Assembly: GCF_009870125.1 (NCBI RefSeq)
Contig: NC_046680.1
Coordinates: 20,727,501-20,791,500 of the forward strand
From: Drosophila pseudoobscura
Lineage: Eukaryota > Arthropoda > Insecta > Diptera > Drosophilidae
Reading direction: 5' to 3'
Length of the DNA stretch: 64,000 nucleotides
The position numbers were made by a program, and so were the translations under genes. The stretch's first letter is position 1. Each line of letters starts with the position of its first letter. This document shows, piece after piece, positions 35,821-47,745 of the stretch. The notes under the pieces are model-generated. The model did not search any database. It was not told the DNA's origin and saw only the letters and a program-made list of their open reading frames with translations.

Positions 35821-37410
35821 CTACACGTTGAATAAATTAGGGCCATCCGTGTTGGTCATTCTGTGGGAAGAGAGAACATAATTAGACGAGATTCCCAGCA
35901 TAAAGTATTTTTCGTTTAACCCACCATGTGCGCTGATCAGACTGCGGGCATCCCAAAGCGACATCTGCGACTGCGAGAGACGATGCTGTGGCGGATAGAG
36001 CTTGTAGGGGAAGTACGAGTGGTGGAAGGTGGCTATGGGAATGGGCTGCGGTGGCTGCAGGAACTGCTGATGCTGCTGCTGCAGGTGCTGGGCCGAGATC
36101 TTGCGCGAGATCTTCGGCTCCTTCTTGGGCTTGCTGGCCCCGCTGCACGGCTGCTTTGACGACTTGATGAAGTTGGGAATGCGTGCCAGAAGCCCGCAGT
36201 AGTAGGGATCGTCCTGCTTCTTACGCTGATGCGAGCTGCTCTTCTGACGCTTCTTGTCCGCATAAATGGGTGTCAGGGATCCGCCAGCTTCGTAGTCCGG
36301 CTAGGTGAGAGAAGAAAGGGCCCATGTGAGTAGGAATTGGAGAGTTAGGCCCATGTAGAGCAACTCACCTTGGGCACGTAGGGACCCTCGTTGAGGAAGG
36401 CGGCACTGAACACGCTGCGGCGTCCCTTACTGGAGTGGCTCGAGTGCTGGGAGTTCTGCGAGTCATCGGATGCGGCGGGCGTCGGGTAGATGAGGCCCAC
36501 CTGGCTCTCGATCGTCGAGTAGGGATCCTCGCTGCTCTGCGTCAGTGGCACCCGCATGCCCAGCGCGTCCAGCGACTTGGGCATCGTCTGAAGGCGACTC
36601 CTCAGCATATCCATGGCCACCACGTTGACCACGAGTATCCAGACTGGAGTGTTGATTAGATTGTTGTTTGACTTGACCAGCGACACGGCCGACAGGCACT
36701 GCCGCTCCAGGCGACCCCTCTCCGGATATGTGCGAGCAAATTCGCGGTTAATGTTCGTCTGAAACTTCTTCATGTCGAACAGCTTGGCCGAGGTACCGCC
36801 GCTGAGGGACATCTGCGGCATTTGCATGATGTCGCCGCCAATGACAGTCTCCTCGTTGCCCGACGATGTGTTGTTCACGAAGATGTTGCTCTTGCCATAC
36901 CGCTTGATGAATATGTTGCCAATTTCGTCCATTTTGACCTTAAAGCCATCGCCAATGGACTTCTTGATGACCTTCGTCTCGGAGTCGCGCATGGGATTCT
37001 CGAAGCCATTCAAACCGATGCTGTTTAGAGGAGACATCAGGTTAGGGAAAACATTCTTTGGATGGTCGGAGGGGTCTACTCACCGCACTCCGTCGAAACC
37101 GTTCTTGGATCCGTTAATGGTTATCACAGAGGAGCGGGCATAGGCCTTGGCCACGCGTCGGTTCTTCTCGAAGACGATTATCTTGGCCCAGATCTCATCG
37201 TCGATCTGCTCCCACTTGGCCAGAACCTCGTTGATGTGATCCTGCCAGGGATAGGTCAAAGGATAAGCGCTAGTTCTAAGACAGACTTCAGCTACAACTC
37301 ACCCTGAACAGCTTCTCGCGATCGTGCCAGACGTCTTCCTCCGGCTCATCTTGCCCGATGGCGTCCAAATTGTCCAGGGAACGCGATATGATCTTGCGGC
37401 GTGAAATCAT
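35821..37410 (-). CDS. exp: Expansion, MH2-domain protein of tracheal tube size control
   Basis: Fly expansion is an MH2 (SMAD-like) protein needed for tracheal lumen diameter (established). Exons 37410-37303, 37241-37084, 37020-36369 and 36300-35925 join in phase. The MH2 domain spans about residues 28-225. It includes WAKIIVFEKNRRVAKAYARS, VRIGLNGFENPMRDSET, the core IGNIFIKRYGKSNIFV and a final NTPVWILVVNVVAMDMLRS. No DNA-binding MH1 domain and no C-terminal SxS phospho-tail are seen. The tail is Ser, Gln and Lys-rich. Two ends are possible. Splicing the 64-base intron 35924-35861 gives 432 codons ending Ala-His-Glu, with the TGA at 35858-35856. Retention gives 465 codons ending DGPNLFNV at TAG 35823-35821. 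The ATG at 37410 is the first in frame after the leader acceptor at 37444. Confidence 0.88.
35861..35924 (-). other. exp: Last, optional intron of expansion
   Basis: The donor CATG/GTGGGT is mediocre. The acceptor TTCTCTCTTCCCACAG is strong. The 64 bases are open in the reading frame, so splicing (frame change, early stop) and retention (33 extra residues) give two C-termini. Confidence 0.5.
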
Positions 37411-40400
37411 CTTTGTGTGTGTCTGCTGCTGGCGTTTCCTCTGTCTGCCGATTGGAAAGAAGAGAACATTTTCCAAACAAATTATTATAAATAATTACGA
37501 GCGACGCTTCTAGTTACGGACAATTAAGTTGTGGGCTCTGGCCGAGGTTCTGGTGCGAAGTGATTACCTCCAGCGAAGGGGACACGCACTCCACAGATTA
37601 TTAAGCAATCAGTCCAATCAATCTGTGAGCCAATGAACTCTACAAAACGGACCGGAATGGAACAATCGGCGCTTGGGTACAACACTACAACACTACAGCA
37701 CTACAACACTACTCCTTTGGCCGATCCGAGTCGACTCTGATTGATCGAATCACCAATGTCACCGCCTCTAATTGAATTGAGTCCCGATCCCCACACCCAG
37801 TGCCGATGCCTTGACAATGCCTTGATTGTTGTTAAACACTTTGTTGGACAGTTGGTTTTGCATTTTTGAATTGGTTTCTTCTTCTTCGTTTGCCTGTCAG
37901 GTCAGAGCCACTTGCATGGCATTTCAATTGGCCATTTGGGGTTTTCTTCAAAGTCAAACTGATTTGTTTATGCGTCGCACCATTGCCAACGTTTTGTGAC
38001 AAAATCCAGTAGTGCTCTACCGTGCTGTGGGCCCGTCCGTCAGGTGTAGTGGCGGCCGGACACGTGATTGGCATTAATTGTTGCTTCATGCGATTTACCA
38101 ATAAATGTGTGTCACACACATCGACTGGCAATGAAAGTGAGTCTTGGCCTGGAACAGATTCCAGTTCCATTGCCCATTAAGCTGTATCGATGAACCCCTT
38201 AAAAAAACTCCACGACTTCCCATTCCCATTTCCATGCCGCATCTTAGATGCGACATTTCTGAGCGTGGTCAAATTAAGGGCACGACACGCATTGCATTTT
38301 CTAATGCAGATCCAATACCAGAGCGTCGTGCCGTGGCCCAATTGAAATGTTTTCTCAATTACCCAGAACTGCAGGCTTGGGTTTAACGATTGTCCCGTTC
38401 CCGTTTGGCATTCGGAATCAAAGATTAGCGAGATCCCAATCCCAATCCGAGTCCATTGAAGCCGCCGACCCCTTCTTGGCTTTGGCTTTCTATTTGCCCT
38501 GCTCGTCGACTGCGTTGGCGTTGGTTCTTTAATTAACGGACAGAGTGGCCATAAAACCTGATAAATGTCACGCACTTGGCTGTCTCCAAAGAACTTAGCG
38601 ATCGAAGATCCGTTTTGGCCAGAGCGAAATTTCCAAAAAACACAACTGGTTTTCTCCGTCTGTGGTCTGTTTTGTGTTCTGGCCAAAGTTTAGATTTATG
38701 GCGAATAATATTCTGTAAGCCAATGTAGACACGCCCACAAGCCCCGACGTGTATGGGATATTGAAAAATCTTTGTTCTAGTTTCTGCACTACAATAGATG
38801 GGAAATATTGAATCTTGAATTGAGATGGAGCTGAAATGGAGATGGAAAAAACTGTGCCAAATCCAAGTTCTCACATTCATTTGTGCGGGCAGCTATTGTG
38901 GCCTAACCCTTGGAATGCCTCAGGAATCGGCCATCGTCCGCCCATTTGGCTCCTCCACTTTCATTCATGACTCAGTGAGTGGCTAATGATTCTCAAATAT
39001 ATCATTGCCGAGCCACGATTTTGACCTCTTCGCCTCATGGAGTAGAGCGAGTAGAAACCCCAAAGGCCGTACGAGTATCATTCAGTTCTGTCTGTTTCAT
39101 CGGCTATTTTCGAATGATGTGATTAAGTTTTCGGGTTTCCTACGTCAATGGGTCGAAATGCCAAGCAGCGGTCGTCCGCTTCGACTGTATTATGTATATT
39201 GTATAATATATACGCATAACATTTCGTTCTTTTCATCCCGTTTCCCCATCCACCAGAGAACTTCATTTTTGCTGCTGCTGCTGCTGGTGGCTGGATTTTG
39301 CTAATAAGTATATAAAATCTTTTTGTATGCCGAACGTGATGTTAATTTTTTGGCGATGATCGCATTCAACCGCCAGAGAAGAGCCACCACAGCAACAGCC
39401 ACAGAGGAAGACAGAGGAAGACAGAGTGATGGGGTAGGGGGGCATGAAATTTAATTATCTAGCTGGCCTTTTGGTTCGAGCAAAAGCGTAAACTGCATTT
39501 AACAATTAAAGCTTCTTTTAACATGCCCAAAAATGATTTATCTTATCCGCTGATCACACACGGTACTCCCGGAGATCAAGGGTATGTTGTATTCGAGCGG
39601 GAGAATGTTTACTTGCTTAGTTATGAATCCATACCCTGTAATCCATTGGAAAGGGAGCCTCTCTCCCTCTCGTAAGTGCATCAATCGAACCGTTGATCCC
39701 CCCTCCGTTCAGATCGTGCCTTTCCGCAGTCCCCATAACCCGATTGCAATTAATTATGTAAGGCGGAGCGGAGCCGCCCCAAGGTCGTTGGCGGGTATTT
39801 TTAGCAGCAGCAGCGCTGAAACTGTTCTGTGCGTGCGGATGCGACGCGTATCGTAGAACGAACGGGGCACCAGTACGCCCAAGGCCGTGGCGCAGAAGGA
39901 AGTCTTTTGGCAGCTGGCACCAGCAGCAGCAACTCCTTTGTCTGTGCTCGCTAAGCGGCTTACTTGCGGTGCGACTGGAGCTAATTGGGGGCCTATGAAT
40001 CATGGCGCTCACTGCAATTGCGCAACTCGGGCCCTGGCTCTGGCTCTGGCATGTGCCACACTACATATATAGGTACATACATACATACATACATATAAGT
40101 GCTCTTACCATAGATGCATTTTGGGGGCCTTTCAGAGCTTAGCGCGTGTCGGTGTCCGACTTGTCAACCGGAGACCCGCACCCAATTGCAGCCTGGTCTG
40201 GTCTGGTTTTTGCCTTTCTGTTTGTGTGTTTCTGCAAGTTCTTGACGCCCCAACCTTGAAAGTGCTGAACCGAACCGAACGCATTATCTGAACAGATCTG
40301 AACGGATCTGAACGCTCGTTACATGTCCGGCTGGAACGGGTTTAATTTTTGGCATTTATCATCGCTCGGGAGCAATATTTTGCTCTTACTTTTGTTTGCA

Positions 40401-40639
40401 TTAACTGGAAGTCTGTTGACTGTTTGAAGCAAAATCCAAAAAAATTATATTAAAAATTTAAAATTTTCGTTTCAACTGCCAGCGATGGATGCGAGATCGC
40501 CTTTTAATGGCACAATGATTTAAATGAAAGAAAAACAAAAAAGAGCGCGCGTACTCCCGTACAAAAAGCGATCTCTGAATTGTTTGCACAATGTCTGTCG
40601 TGCGGGTGTTGAGGGGGTGTTTGTTCAATTGTTGCAAAC

Positions 40640-40640
<1 letters not shown>

Positions 40641-40670
<30 letters not shown>
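40641..40670. repeat. (CAA)n microsatellite
   Basis: Ten CAA triplets inside the expansion leader intron. Confidence 0.95.
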
Positions 40671-40672
<2 letters not shown>

Positions 40673-41203
40673 TTAACAACAAAAACAGTGGCGTCTGCGG
40701 CTTACATATTTATGAGTTGGCACTTTGCCACCTCCTCGTCCGCAGAGTCTTCTCCACGAGACCATGGCGATAAAAAAAAGAAGCAAAAATTACATATTGT
40801 TGCTGCACTACATGATGATCACAATGAAGCAGAATGAGAAGACAATGATGATGTATGGGAGGGCACGCAACATCATGGAAACTCAAGTGGGAAACACACG
40901 CACCCAGGGCCAGACGGGGCACGTGTAAGTGTCATAACCATCGGGGGGTCTGTTTATTTATATTTATATTTATATAGTAGGCATATGCCCTATAGAGTGT
41001 ACTGGATTAATCTGGATTTTATGCTCTCCTGTCTTTGAGCTAAAGTTCGATCAAAAACATCTGTCTGAAGCCCTGTATTAACTTGCTGCAGTCTTGTGCT
41101 CCAATTCTTGTTTTGCAGATGCACCACTCCACTTGGTTACGCCCTCCGTGGCGCGACTTGGCTTTCATCTGTGTGGGGCGGGAGTTTTTTTTTGCACTCT
41201 GCA

Positions 41204-41226
41204 CAATGCGGCGTATGCGCAATGTC
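41204..41226 (-). repeat. 23-base exact repeat, intron copy
   Basis: Identical over 23 bases to 43575-43597 in the expansion leader exon. The minus-strand core is CATTGCGCATACG, which resembles both the C/EBP word ATTGCGCAAT and the NRF-1/Ewg word TGCGCATGCGC. A third, 13-base copy lies inverted at 45806-45818. Confidence 0.8.
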
Positions 41227-43158
41227 TGCTCTGTCACTTGATGTGCATGTCGAGCGGATTGCATCACCGTCAACATCAGCGGCTGAAACAACAACACTGG
41301 CAACAGCAGTGGCAGTGCCAGCTGCCTGGGGCACCTTTTTTGCGGTTGAAAAATCGGCACACGAAAATTATAAATTCCGATTTTCACTTGCCGCCACGGC
41401 TTTCATAATATTTTCACTTATTTCTCTACCATTGCCCGCTGAGAATTTGCAATTCTCACCAAAGTATTTCGTGCCAGGAAGGCGTCAAAGACACAAAAAT
41501 AAATCACAAAAACAAAAAACCCAAAAACAGAGACAGAGACAGAGAGAGAAAAAGAGTTGTTGCACAGCACTTTCGTGTGGCTTCAACATCGCCTTTGACT
41601 TCCGCTTTTGCTGTTGCTATTGAGTGATTATTATTATACAGCTCCGACATTGTTTTTAATGTTCAAATTACTTGCAAAAATCTCTTTGTACGTGGCCAGG
41701 CACGTTTCGGGGCTCGATGGCCGGTCTATTCTTAGGCCCAAGCAAGTGCCCGGGCCACACAACGTTCTTGAACATCGCATAAAATAGTGCCTAAAACAAT
41801 ATTATGTGGAATAAGGGAATTAGAAGAGATGCCAAGAGATGGAGCCAGATGACGGGGGTAGATTCGGTTAATTAAAAGTGCCTCGTTATGGATCTTGAGC
41901 TTCAATTAGTCATCGATTCGAGTGCGACTACAATTTGGCTATGCTAATTCGTTGGCTTCAACTGCAGTTGGCAGTGGATAATTGACAGTTGCCAGCTGGC
42001 ATTTGGCCATGTTTTGTGATTCACCAAAGAGCAAAGGCAGACCAAAGATTCAACAATCACTCCAGCCCCGAATTACATCATAGAAATGAAAACTCTTCAG
42101 ACTGATTTCTGCCAATCAATGTGCCAGCCCAGGCACAATGCATTCGTTCGGTATTCGGTTTTGTATATAAATATAATTAAAGAGCAGGAAAAGACGCATA
42201 ACCACTTCAACAAAGGCCGCCCCGCAGTACGAGTTTTTCGCTCTTAATTAGACTTCATTAATTTCGGTTTCAAATTGAAATAGAGCCGTCGCTGGCACAA
42301 TCAAACGCATAATTAACAATTGCGTGGATAATTGAGTGTAAAATTCTAGCACAGCCGATCTGCGGCGATCTGTGCGTGGCGTGGACATAATTCAGGGGCA
42401 AAAGACTTAACAGCGGTCTAGACAAATGAGAAGACATTGGCCCGAGCCCGAGCCCGCAGCCCAAGCAGCCATCAAATGTAGGCCATCAGAGCCAGGCTAA
42501 ACAAATGTGTTGTGTCTTTTGGTGGCCTAATTAAGCTTTCATTTGGCATGCAAATAAGTCTTTCGCTTCGCTCCCCATTCTCGATGGAACTCTGGCAGAT
42601 GCTATGATTCAACAACAAAGCCCCAAACGGCGCATAGGCCAAAGACCCCCCCCAAGATTTGGCCGATAGTTGGCCAAAAGGGTAGAACACTCAGCAGATA
42701 CAAATCACATGACGTGTAGCGCGAACCGACAGGGCAATTTTATAGCGAATCTTATATCTCTTATATCTTTTTTTTTCCTTTAGTTTTGGGGAACTTTGTA
42801 TGCATCAAGTGTTTCGGGCGAAGCCGAGAGCCGCGATTGTATCGCTCATAAATTCTGTCCAAGGCAGGAGCTCTTCGACTTCGAAGCTGGGGCTGAGGCT
42901 GCGGCTGAGGCTGCGGCTGAGCTGACATTTTTCGGTTAATAAAGATATGAAATTATATTAATGCAAATGCTAATCTGCGTGTAAATTAAGCACACGCATT
43001 GCGGGCCACAACTGGTTTTCCCCCCACAAAAGTGACTGGGCCGCGATGAAGGCTGTTGCTTGAACTGTTTTCCACAGACTTAAATGAGTGGTGCTGTTGC
43101 ATGCGGCTTAGTTTCTATTTCTATTCCATGTCCACAGAACCTTTTGTGCCGCCCGAAC

Positions 43159-43182
43159 AAAAGACTCAGGCAACGAACTTGA
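43159..43182 (+). repeat. GGCAACGAACTT repeat, copy 1
   Basis: AAAAGACT, two variable bases, then GGCAACGAACTTGA. With its flanks (GCCC before, GATTTTG after) it matches 59311-59350 over nearly 40 bases. Confidence 0.75.
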
Positions 43183-43559
43183 TTTTGTAATTTTGTAAAA
43201 CATGCAAATACATGGTGCTCTGCCAGATATGCTCACTTTTATATACTTCAGTATATAGTATATGATATATATTCTCTTTAGCTTTTATTTCACACTCATG
43301 GACAGCTGGCTATGGCCTTTGGCGTTTAGCACATACACTGATACACACACGCAGACACTGAGACACTGATAGAAGCCATGTTTATTTATAAGACACAGCC
43401 GAATGCTAATTACAAATGCCTGAGCACATTGACTGCCCATCAAATGATCTTCTCTGGCCGATCGAGCATGCTGCATTCGTTTCAATTAGCGACTAAATCA
43501 ATTTAGCCAAATGCCAAGGTCGCCCCTGGAAGAGATCTCTGTCTCTCTCGCCTACTCAC

Positions 43560-44020
43560 CCTGATTGCAATGTGCAATGCGGCGTATGCGCAATGTCCGT
43601 CGTAGCGCTTGTATCCGAATATTCACTGTTTGTTCTTGTGTGCTGGGGGGTTTGATTCTTGAGTCTGATTCAGAACTCGGCTCGTAACGCCCACCAACCA
43701 GAGACACCACCAATCAATCACCGGACCAGGTTTCTCCACACAATTGTTTTATTTTCTTTTCCTTTTTTTTTGTGTTGCGTTACACTCTTTAAATAATACG
43801 TGGGGTTTTGTCTTTTGTTAATATTCTTTCTTATATTTTGTATTTGCACAGCACTCTCAGAACTCTGCTGTCGCGACTCAGACGCGTCGTCGTCTGCTGC
43901 TGCTGCTGCTGGCTGCTGAGGCTCTGCTGTTTTATGGTTAGTAAGTCGCTCGCTGGGGAGTTAGGCGTGGTAGAAGCGCGCGCAAGAACCGCTCGCCGCA
44001 AGCTGTGTGTTTCAACTGGC
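43560..44020 (-). promoter_or_regulatory. exp: Expansion core promoter (Inr + DPE) and leader exon
   Basis: On the minus strand CCAGTT (A at 44017) matches the initiator at five of six bases. GGTTCT begins exactly at +28 (43990), a perfect downstream promoter element. No TATA box is seen. Transcription would make a 458-base untranslated exon ending CAATCAGG at 43560, followed by GTGAGT. The exon contains a CAG tract near 43,893-43,913 and has no ATG frame of interest. GA- and GC-rich sequence lies upstream to about 44,220. Confidence 0.65.
43575..43597 (-). repeat. exp: 23-base exact repeat, leader-exon copy
   Basis: Lies 15 bases from the donor end of the expansion leader exon and is identical to 41204-41226. 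It holds the CATTGCGCATACG core. Confidence 0.8.
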
Positions 44021-45708
44021 GAAGTAACGGTGTGCCAGGCCGCAAGACAGCCCAGAAAAGCACCAAAAAGCGCGCACACCACAGCCGAAGAGCGGCCGAG
44101 GCGGCACGAGGCTGCCGCGCAAGACGAGGCTGGGGCCGAACCGAAGCTTGGCTTTCGGTCTTTTCAGAAGCTTGTCGACAGCCGAGCAGCGAAGTTACAC
44201 TCTCTGGAGAGCGGCATGACGCACTGTTCTCTCCCCCACAGTAAAGGTCAGAATAAATCGGATTATATCATACAGATATTATCTCGAAAGATCACTTTTG
44301 TTTCTAAAGATAATCCAAGAAAATGTTTTTACATGTTTCAACCATATTGAAAGACTATATTCATCTGATCTTCCAGGGTATCTTTAAGTTATACAACCCA
44401 ACAGAGCCTTCCTTTCTGGGTTTTTGTGTTGATTTTACCATTTTGAGCGTGTGAATTAGTTCTGATTTGATTTGAATTGATTTCCTTGCCGCTGCCGCTG
44501 CCGCTCCCGTGGCGGATGTATCGCTGGGTATTTCCCCTCCGTTCAAGCTACTTTATTTGGCTTGGGATTTCTTTTGATTAACTCAACGAGCGACATAATT
44601 CAGGCCCAGACTTTTATCCGTTTATGGCACTTTACTTATATGGTGGGCCCGAGTCGAATGCAATTTGCTAAAAATCTAAAATTGAAATGGAAGCACAGTG
44701 AATCATGGGGGTGTGGCGGCACCCCAAAAGTGTGTGTACGTACCCATCCGAAATTGTGGATGGATTTCCCTTTCACAACTCAATTATCATGCTGGCAAAT
44801 TGGTTGTTTTCTTGGCATTGCTGGCCAGTAGTCGTCGGCGCTGAGCTAACACCGAAGGAATGCCGACGGATTGCGGCTTTAAATAGAACTCCTCAAGTGT
44901 CCGGCTGTCAGAGTCAATGTTCATGGGTATTCAATCACATTAGATCTTGGACAAAATGAAACCTAACGAAAGGCTGCGATGTGTGGCAATAATTGCCCAA
45001 GAATGCCTCCCTCTGGCCGGCCCTGTTGTAATCCAGTATAATTTTGCAGCCACTGCCTTGTTACTGTTTTTTGTTATTTCAATTAAAGCCAAAACAGCAA
45101 ACGGCAAATGGCAACAGCTGTGGCTACAGTAGACAATGGCCAGGTGAATGGGAATGTTCGGGTAATAGGCTGGTGGGGAGAGCCGGGGAGTCGGGTGGGT
45201 CGTTGTTTTAATAATCATTACAAATAGCTTTTGCGGCGACCGAACGAACGGCCAACGAACGACCTTGCTACATTAAAAATACACACGAAAATAAAACCGA
45301 AAACCGTTTGGGCCACAAGTGGGAGAAAACGGGGTGGGCAACGTTTGGCCAACATTTTTTGTTGGTTTTATTTTGAGACTTGAGAAATTAGCAGCAGCAG
45401 CCGCACCGCATTTCGGCTGAAGTTTGCTAATCGGAAGGGGAGAAACATTTGCTCTTCTTCGTTCTGGCCGCTGTTTGTTTAAACTTGGCCAAAAGCAGCC
45501 AAAAGCGGTCTTAGGCGAAGATTCAATTACTTGGTCGCTCTTTTGGCGCTGAAATAACAATAACAAAATTAATAATGAATTGTTTTGGTTGATGTTCGGA
45601 GGCGCCTTTGTTTTAGCCCATGTTGTACAAACAATTTCCGCATGGCGCAGCCACAGCCAAAACTCGGGATGATCGTGCGATTTAAATCGCAATCGTTAAT
45701 TCGTGCTG

Positions 45709-45739
<31 letters not shown>

Positions 45740-45805
45740 GCAAAGGAGAGGCAAATTCTTGGTCTCTGTGAATGGTGTGGGCCGAAGTGGCGTATGATTG
45801 ATAAG
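44021..45805. other. Noncoding region upstream of expansion
   Basis: No gene seen. It holds a GC-rich promoter-proximal block to about 44,220, a GCTGCC tandem near 44,490, and a (CA)n microsatellite at 45709-45737. The open frames on both strands lack any recognisable composition or domain. Confidence 0.5.
45709..45737. repeat. (AC)n microsatellite
   Basis: A 29-base uninterrupted AC run. Confidence 0.95.
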
Positions 45806-46014
45806 CATTGCGCATACGTCATGGTGGGCGCCGAGCATCGATCCTTCGCAGAACGGAACTATCTTATGATTCAGCTGTGACGCAACGCGAATTAAAACTA
45901 AATCATCAACAAGTTGATACGAAAAGTGATCAGCCGCCAGAAATGTCAACGACACCGCCTGGAAAGACACCAAAAGTAAAGGTCAGACCAGCTCCGACGG
46001 CCTTCGGACAGTAA
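45806..46014 (+). other. Possible short first exon or small open frame
   Basis: After an inverted copy of the CATTGCGCATACG word (45806-45818), an Inr-like TTCAGCTG and an AC-rich leader-like stretch, ATG at 45943 (context AGAAATG) opens 23 codons: MSTTPPGKTPK then VKVRPAPTAFGQ, stop at 46012. A GTAAAG donor word follows MSTTPPGKTPK. This could be the first exon of a gene whose body lies beyond the window, a small peptide, or chance. I do not recognise the peptide. Confidence 0.2.
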
Positions 46015-47480
46015 TTTCACAAAATGCTGTTCGGTTTCAGGTACAGGTTTGGCTTTTTGGCATGCACGGTACGCAATGCAATTTAAGAGCTTTTTAACGC
46101 CCAGCAAGAGATACGATTCCGATACGAAATACGAAACAAAAATCTAAAATCGAAACGGTAGCACAGACACCTCCGTCGTTTGCGATTGGTGGGAAAGAGG
46201 TTTATTCTCTCGTTTGGGGAGTGTTAATTGAACTGACGGCGATTTCCGCGTGTCGAAGGGGGCCTTGGCGCCTGGGAAACTGTAGAGCAAACACATTTGG
46301 GCACCCGATGTAAGGCACTTTTGGCCATAATTTTATACTCAATTAGCCCGAGGCGGCAACAATCATGTTAAGAACTCGGACTGGCCAATTCTGCGGCGGT
46401 AATTGGCATTAATTAGTTCCAGAGCAGCGCTAGGCCTGGCCTTGGCTTAACGGAGGAGATGGTTGGTGACTCAGACGAAGAGTTTTTCACATGTCAACGG
46501 ACAAAGAATGCTGAAATCCGATGGTTATCCGCGATCAGGGAGAGCGACAATTGGGGGGGCTTGCTGGCTGGCAGGCTGGCTGGCTGGCTTGTTCGATGAT
46601 ATCAACAACATGCGCCACGCTCTGACAACAAACATTCATTTCACACGCTGCAACGTGCCAAGGTGCAGGTAGGAGCATCGCCACTGCAGCATCGGTATCA
46701 TCATCTGCATCGGCAACACGCTGACTTGCAACACGGCCAACAAGCTGTAATTAACTGCCAGGGGGCTCCGCCGTCTCCCCATTAGAAAGAAGACAGGGCA
46801 TGCAGCAAGTGGCACAGTTCCATAATCGTAACTGGCAACTTGCACTTTTACTTGCCGCCCCTTCCCCTGCCCCCCACGGGCATTAGAAATAGAACCAGAA
46901 GGAGCACCCGGACACTCCAGTTCCCCAGTGCTGGGGCATGACAACCCGAAGAGTAATTGCAGACATAATTCATGGCTCAAGGCCAAGTTGAAGCAAATGA
47001 AATTCGTTTTCAGCACCTCACTCAGCACCGAAGACACCGAAGGCACCGAAGGAAGAGGAGGCGGCTCCAAGCCTCGTTCTGGCCCGGACCTGGCTCTGCT
47101 CTTTGTCTAGAAGATGAATGGCCCCGGTAGCGGGGCTGCTGTTCTGTGATAGCACGTTATGGCAGCTTATTAATCAAGTTGCTGGCGAAATTAGCACAGT
47201 GCGGTGGCAACTGAAACCGAAAGCAGAAACAGTCGGCCCCAGAATGAGCATCCGTCCAGTCGGATCGGAGAAGGCTGTCTGCAGGCGGCGATGTAAGTTT
47301 AATTATAATAAATGTCGGCTTTAAATATGCCATTAAAGCAAATGTAGAAGCGCATTTAATTGAATGCACTCGATCAGAAGGCCCCTGACGAGTGTAAAAT
47401 TAAGAAGTTACAGAAATTAACATAAATTATAAGTAAAAAAGGCAAGGAAAAACTATGAATAATAGTTACAAATATCAACG

Positions 47481-47745
47481 GAGGCAGCACTGGCAAACAA
47501 TGTAATCGATATACATTGATTATGGGGCAGCACTGTTCTTGGCATCTATCGGAAGTCCTCCCCTGTCCAGTGTTGTAATCGATGACCACTGAAGCTAGAA
47601 CTAGTTCCATTTCGTCAGTTCATTAATGCTGGAACTGGACTGTAGCTCTCTCTTTCAAAAAAGGACTACCCAGCACTTGTAATCGATACAAAATGAGGCT
47701 CGTACTAGTTCCACAAATACCGTAACTGAACAAGAACTAGTACGA
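47481..47745. promoter_or_regulatory. Tandem TGTAATCGAT / ACTAGTTCCA block
   Basis: TGTAATCGAT occurs exactly at 47501-47510, 47574-47583 and 47679-47688, each preceded by CAGCACT or CCAGTGT. The last two are part of a roughly 45-base duplication that also shares ACTAGTTCCA (47600-47609, 47704-47713). GAACTAGTAC follows at 47734. ATCGAT is a Onecut/DREF-type word. Such an array suggests a protein-binding cluster (inference). Confidence 0.5.

Larger units (their letters stand above)
37445..43559 (-). other. exp: Expansion leader intron (6.1 kb)
   Basis: The donor GTGAGT at 43559 and the acceptor CCAATCGGCAG at 37445 bracket it. It contains a (CAA)n tract at 40641-40670, a (CATA)n tract near 40074-40096, a 23-base exact copy of leader sequence (41204-41226) and one copy of the GGCAACGAACTT word (43159-43182). 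There is also a GCTGAGGCTGCG tandem near 42,880-42,920. No open frame resembles a protein. Probably it holds tissue enhancers (inference). Confidence 0.55.

Noticed and set aside
43831..44082. 83-codon frame over the expansion leader exon
   Set aside because: No ATG start, it begins upstream of the likely start site, and its Gln/Ser run is just the CAG tract of the leader.
43808..44350. 180-codon plus-strand frame near 44 kb
   Set aside because: It is antisense to the expansion leader exon and promoter, low complexity, with no recognisable domain.
46590..47070. Minus-strand frame of 144 codons near 46.6-47.1 kb
   Set aside because: Proline/serine-rich translation of GC-rich noncoding DNA with no start context, no family and no supporting splice sites.
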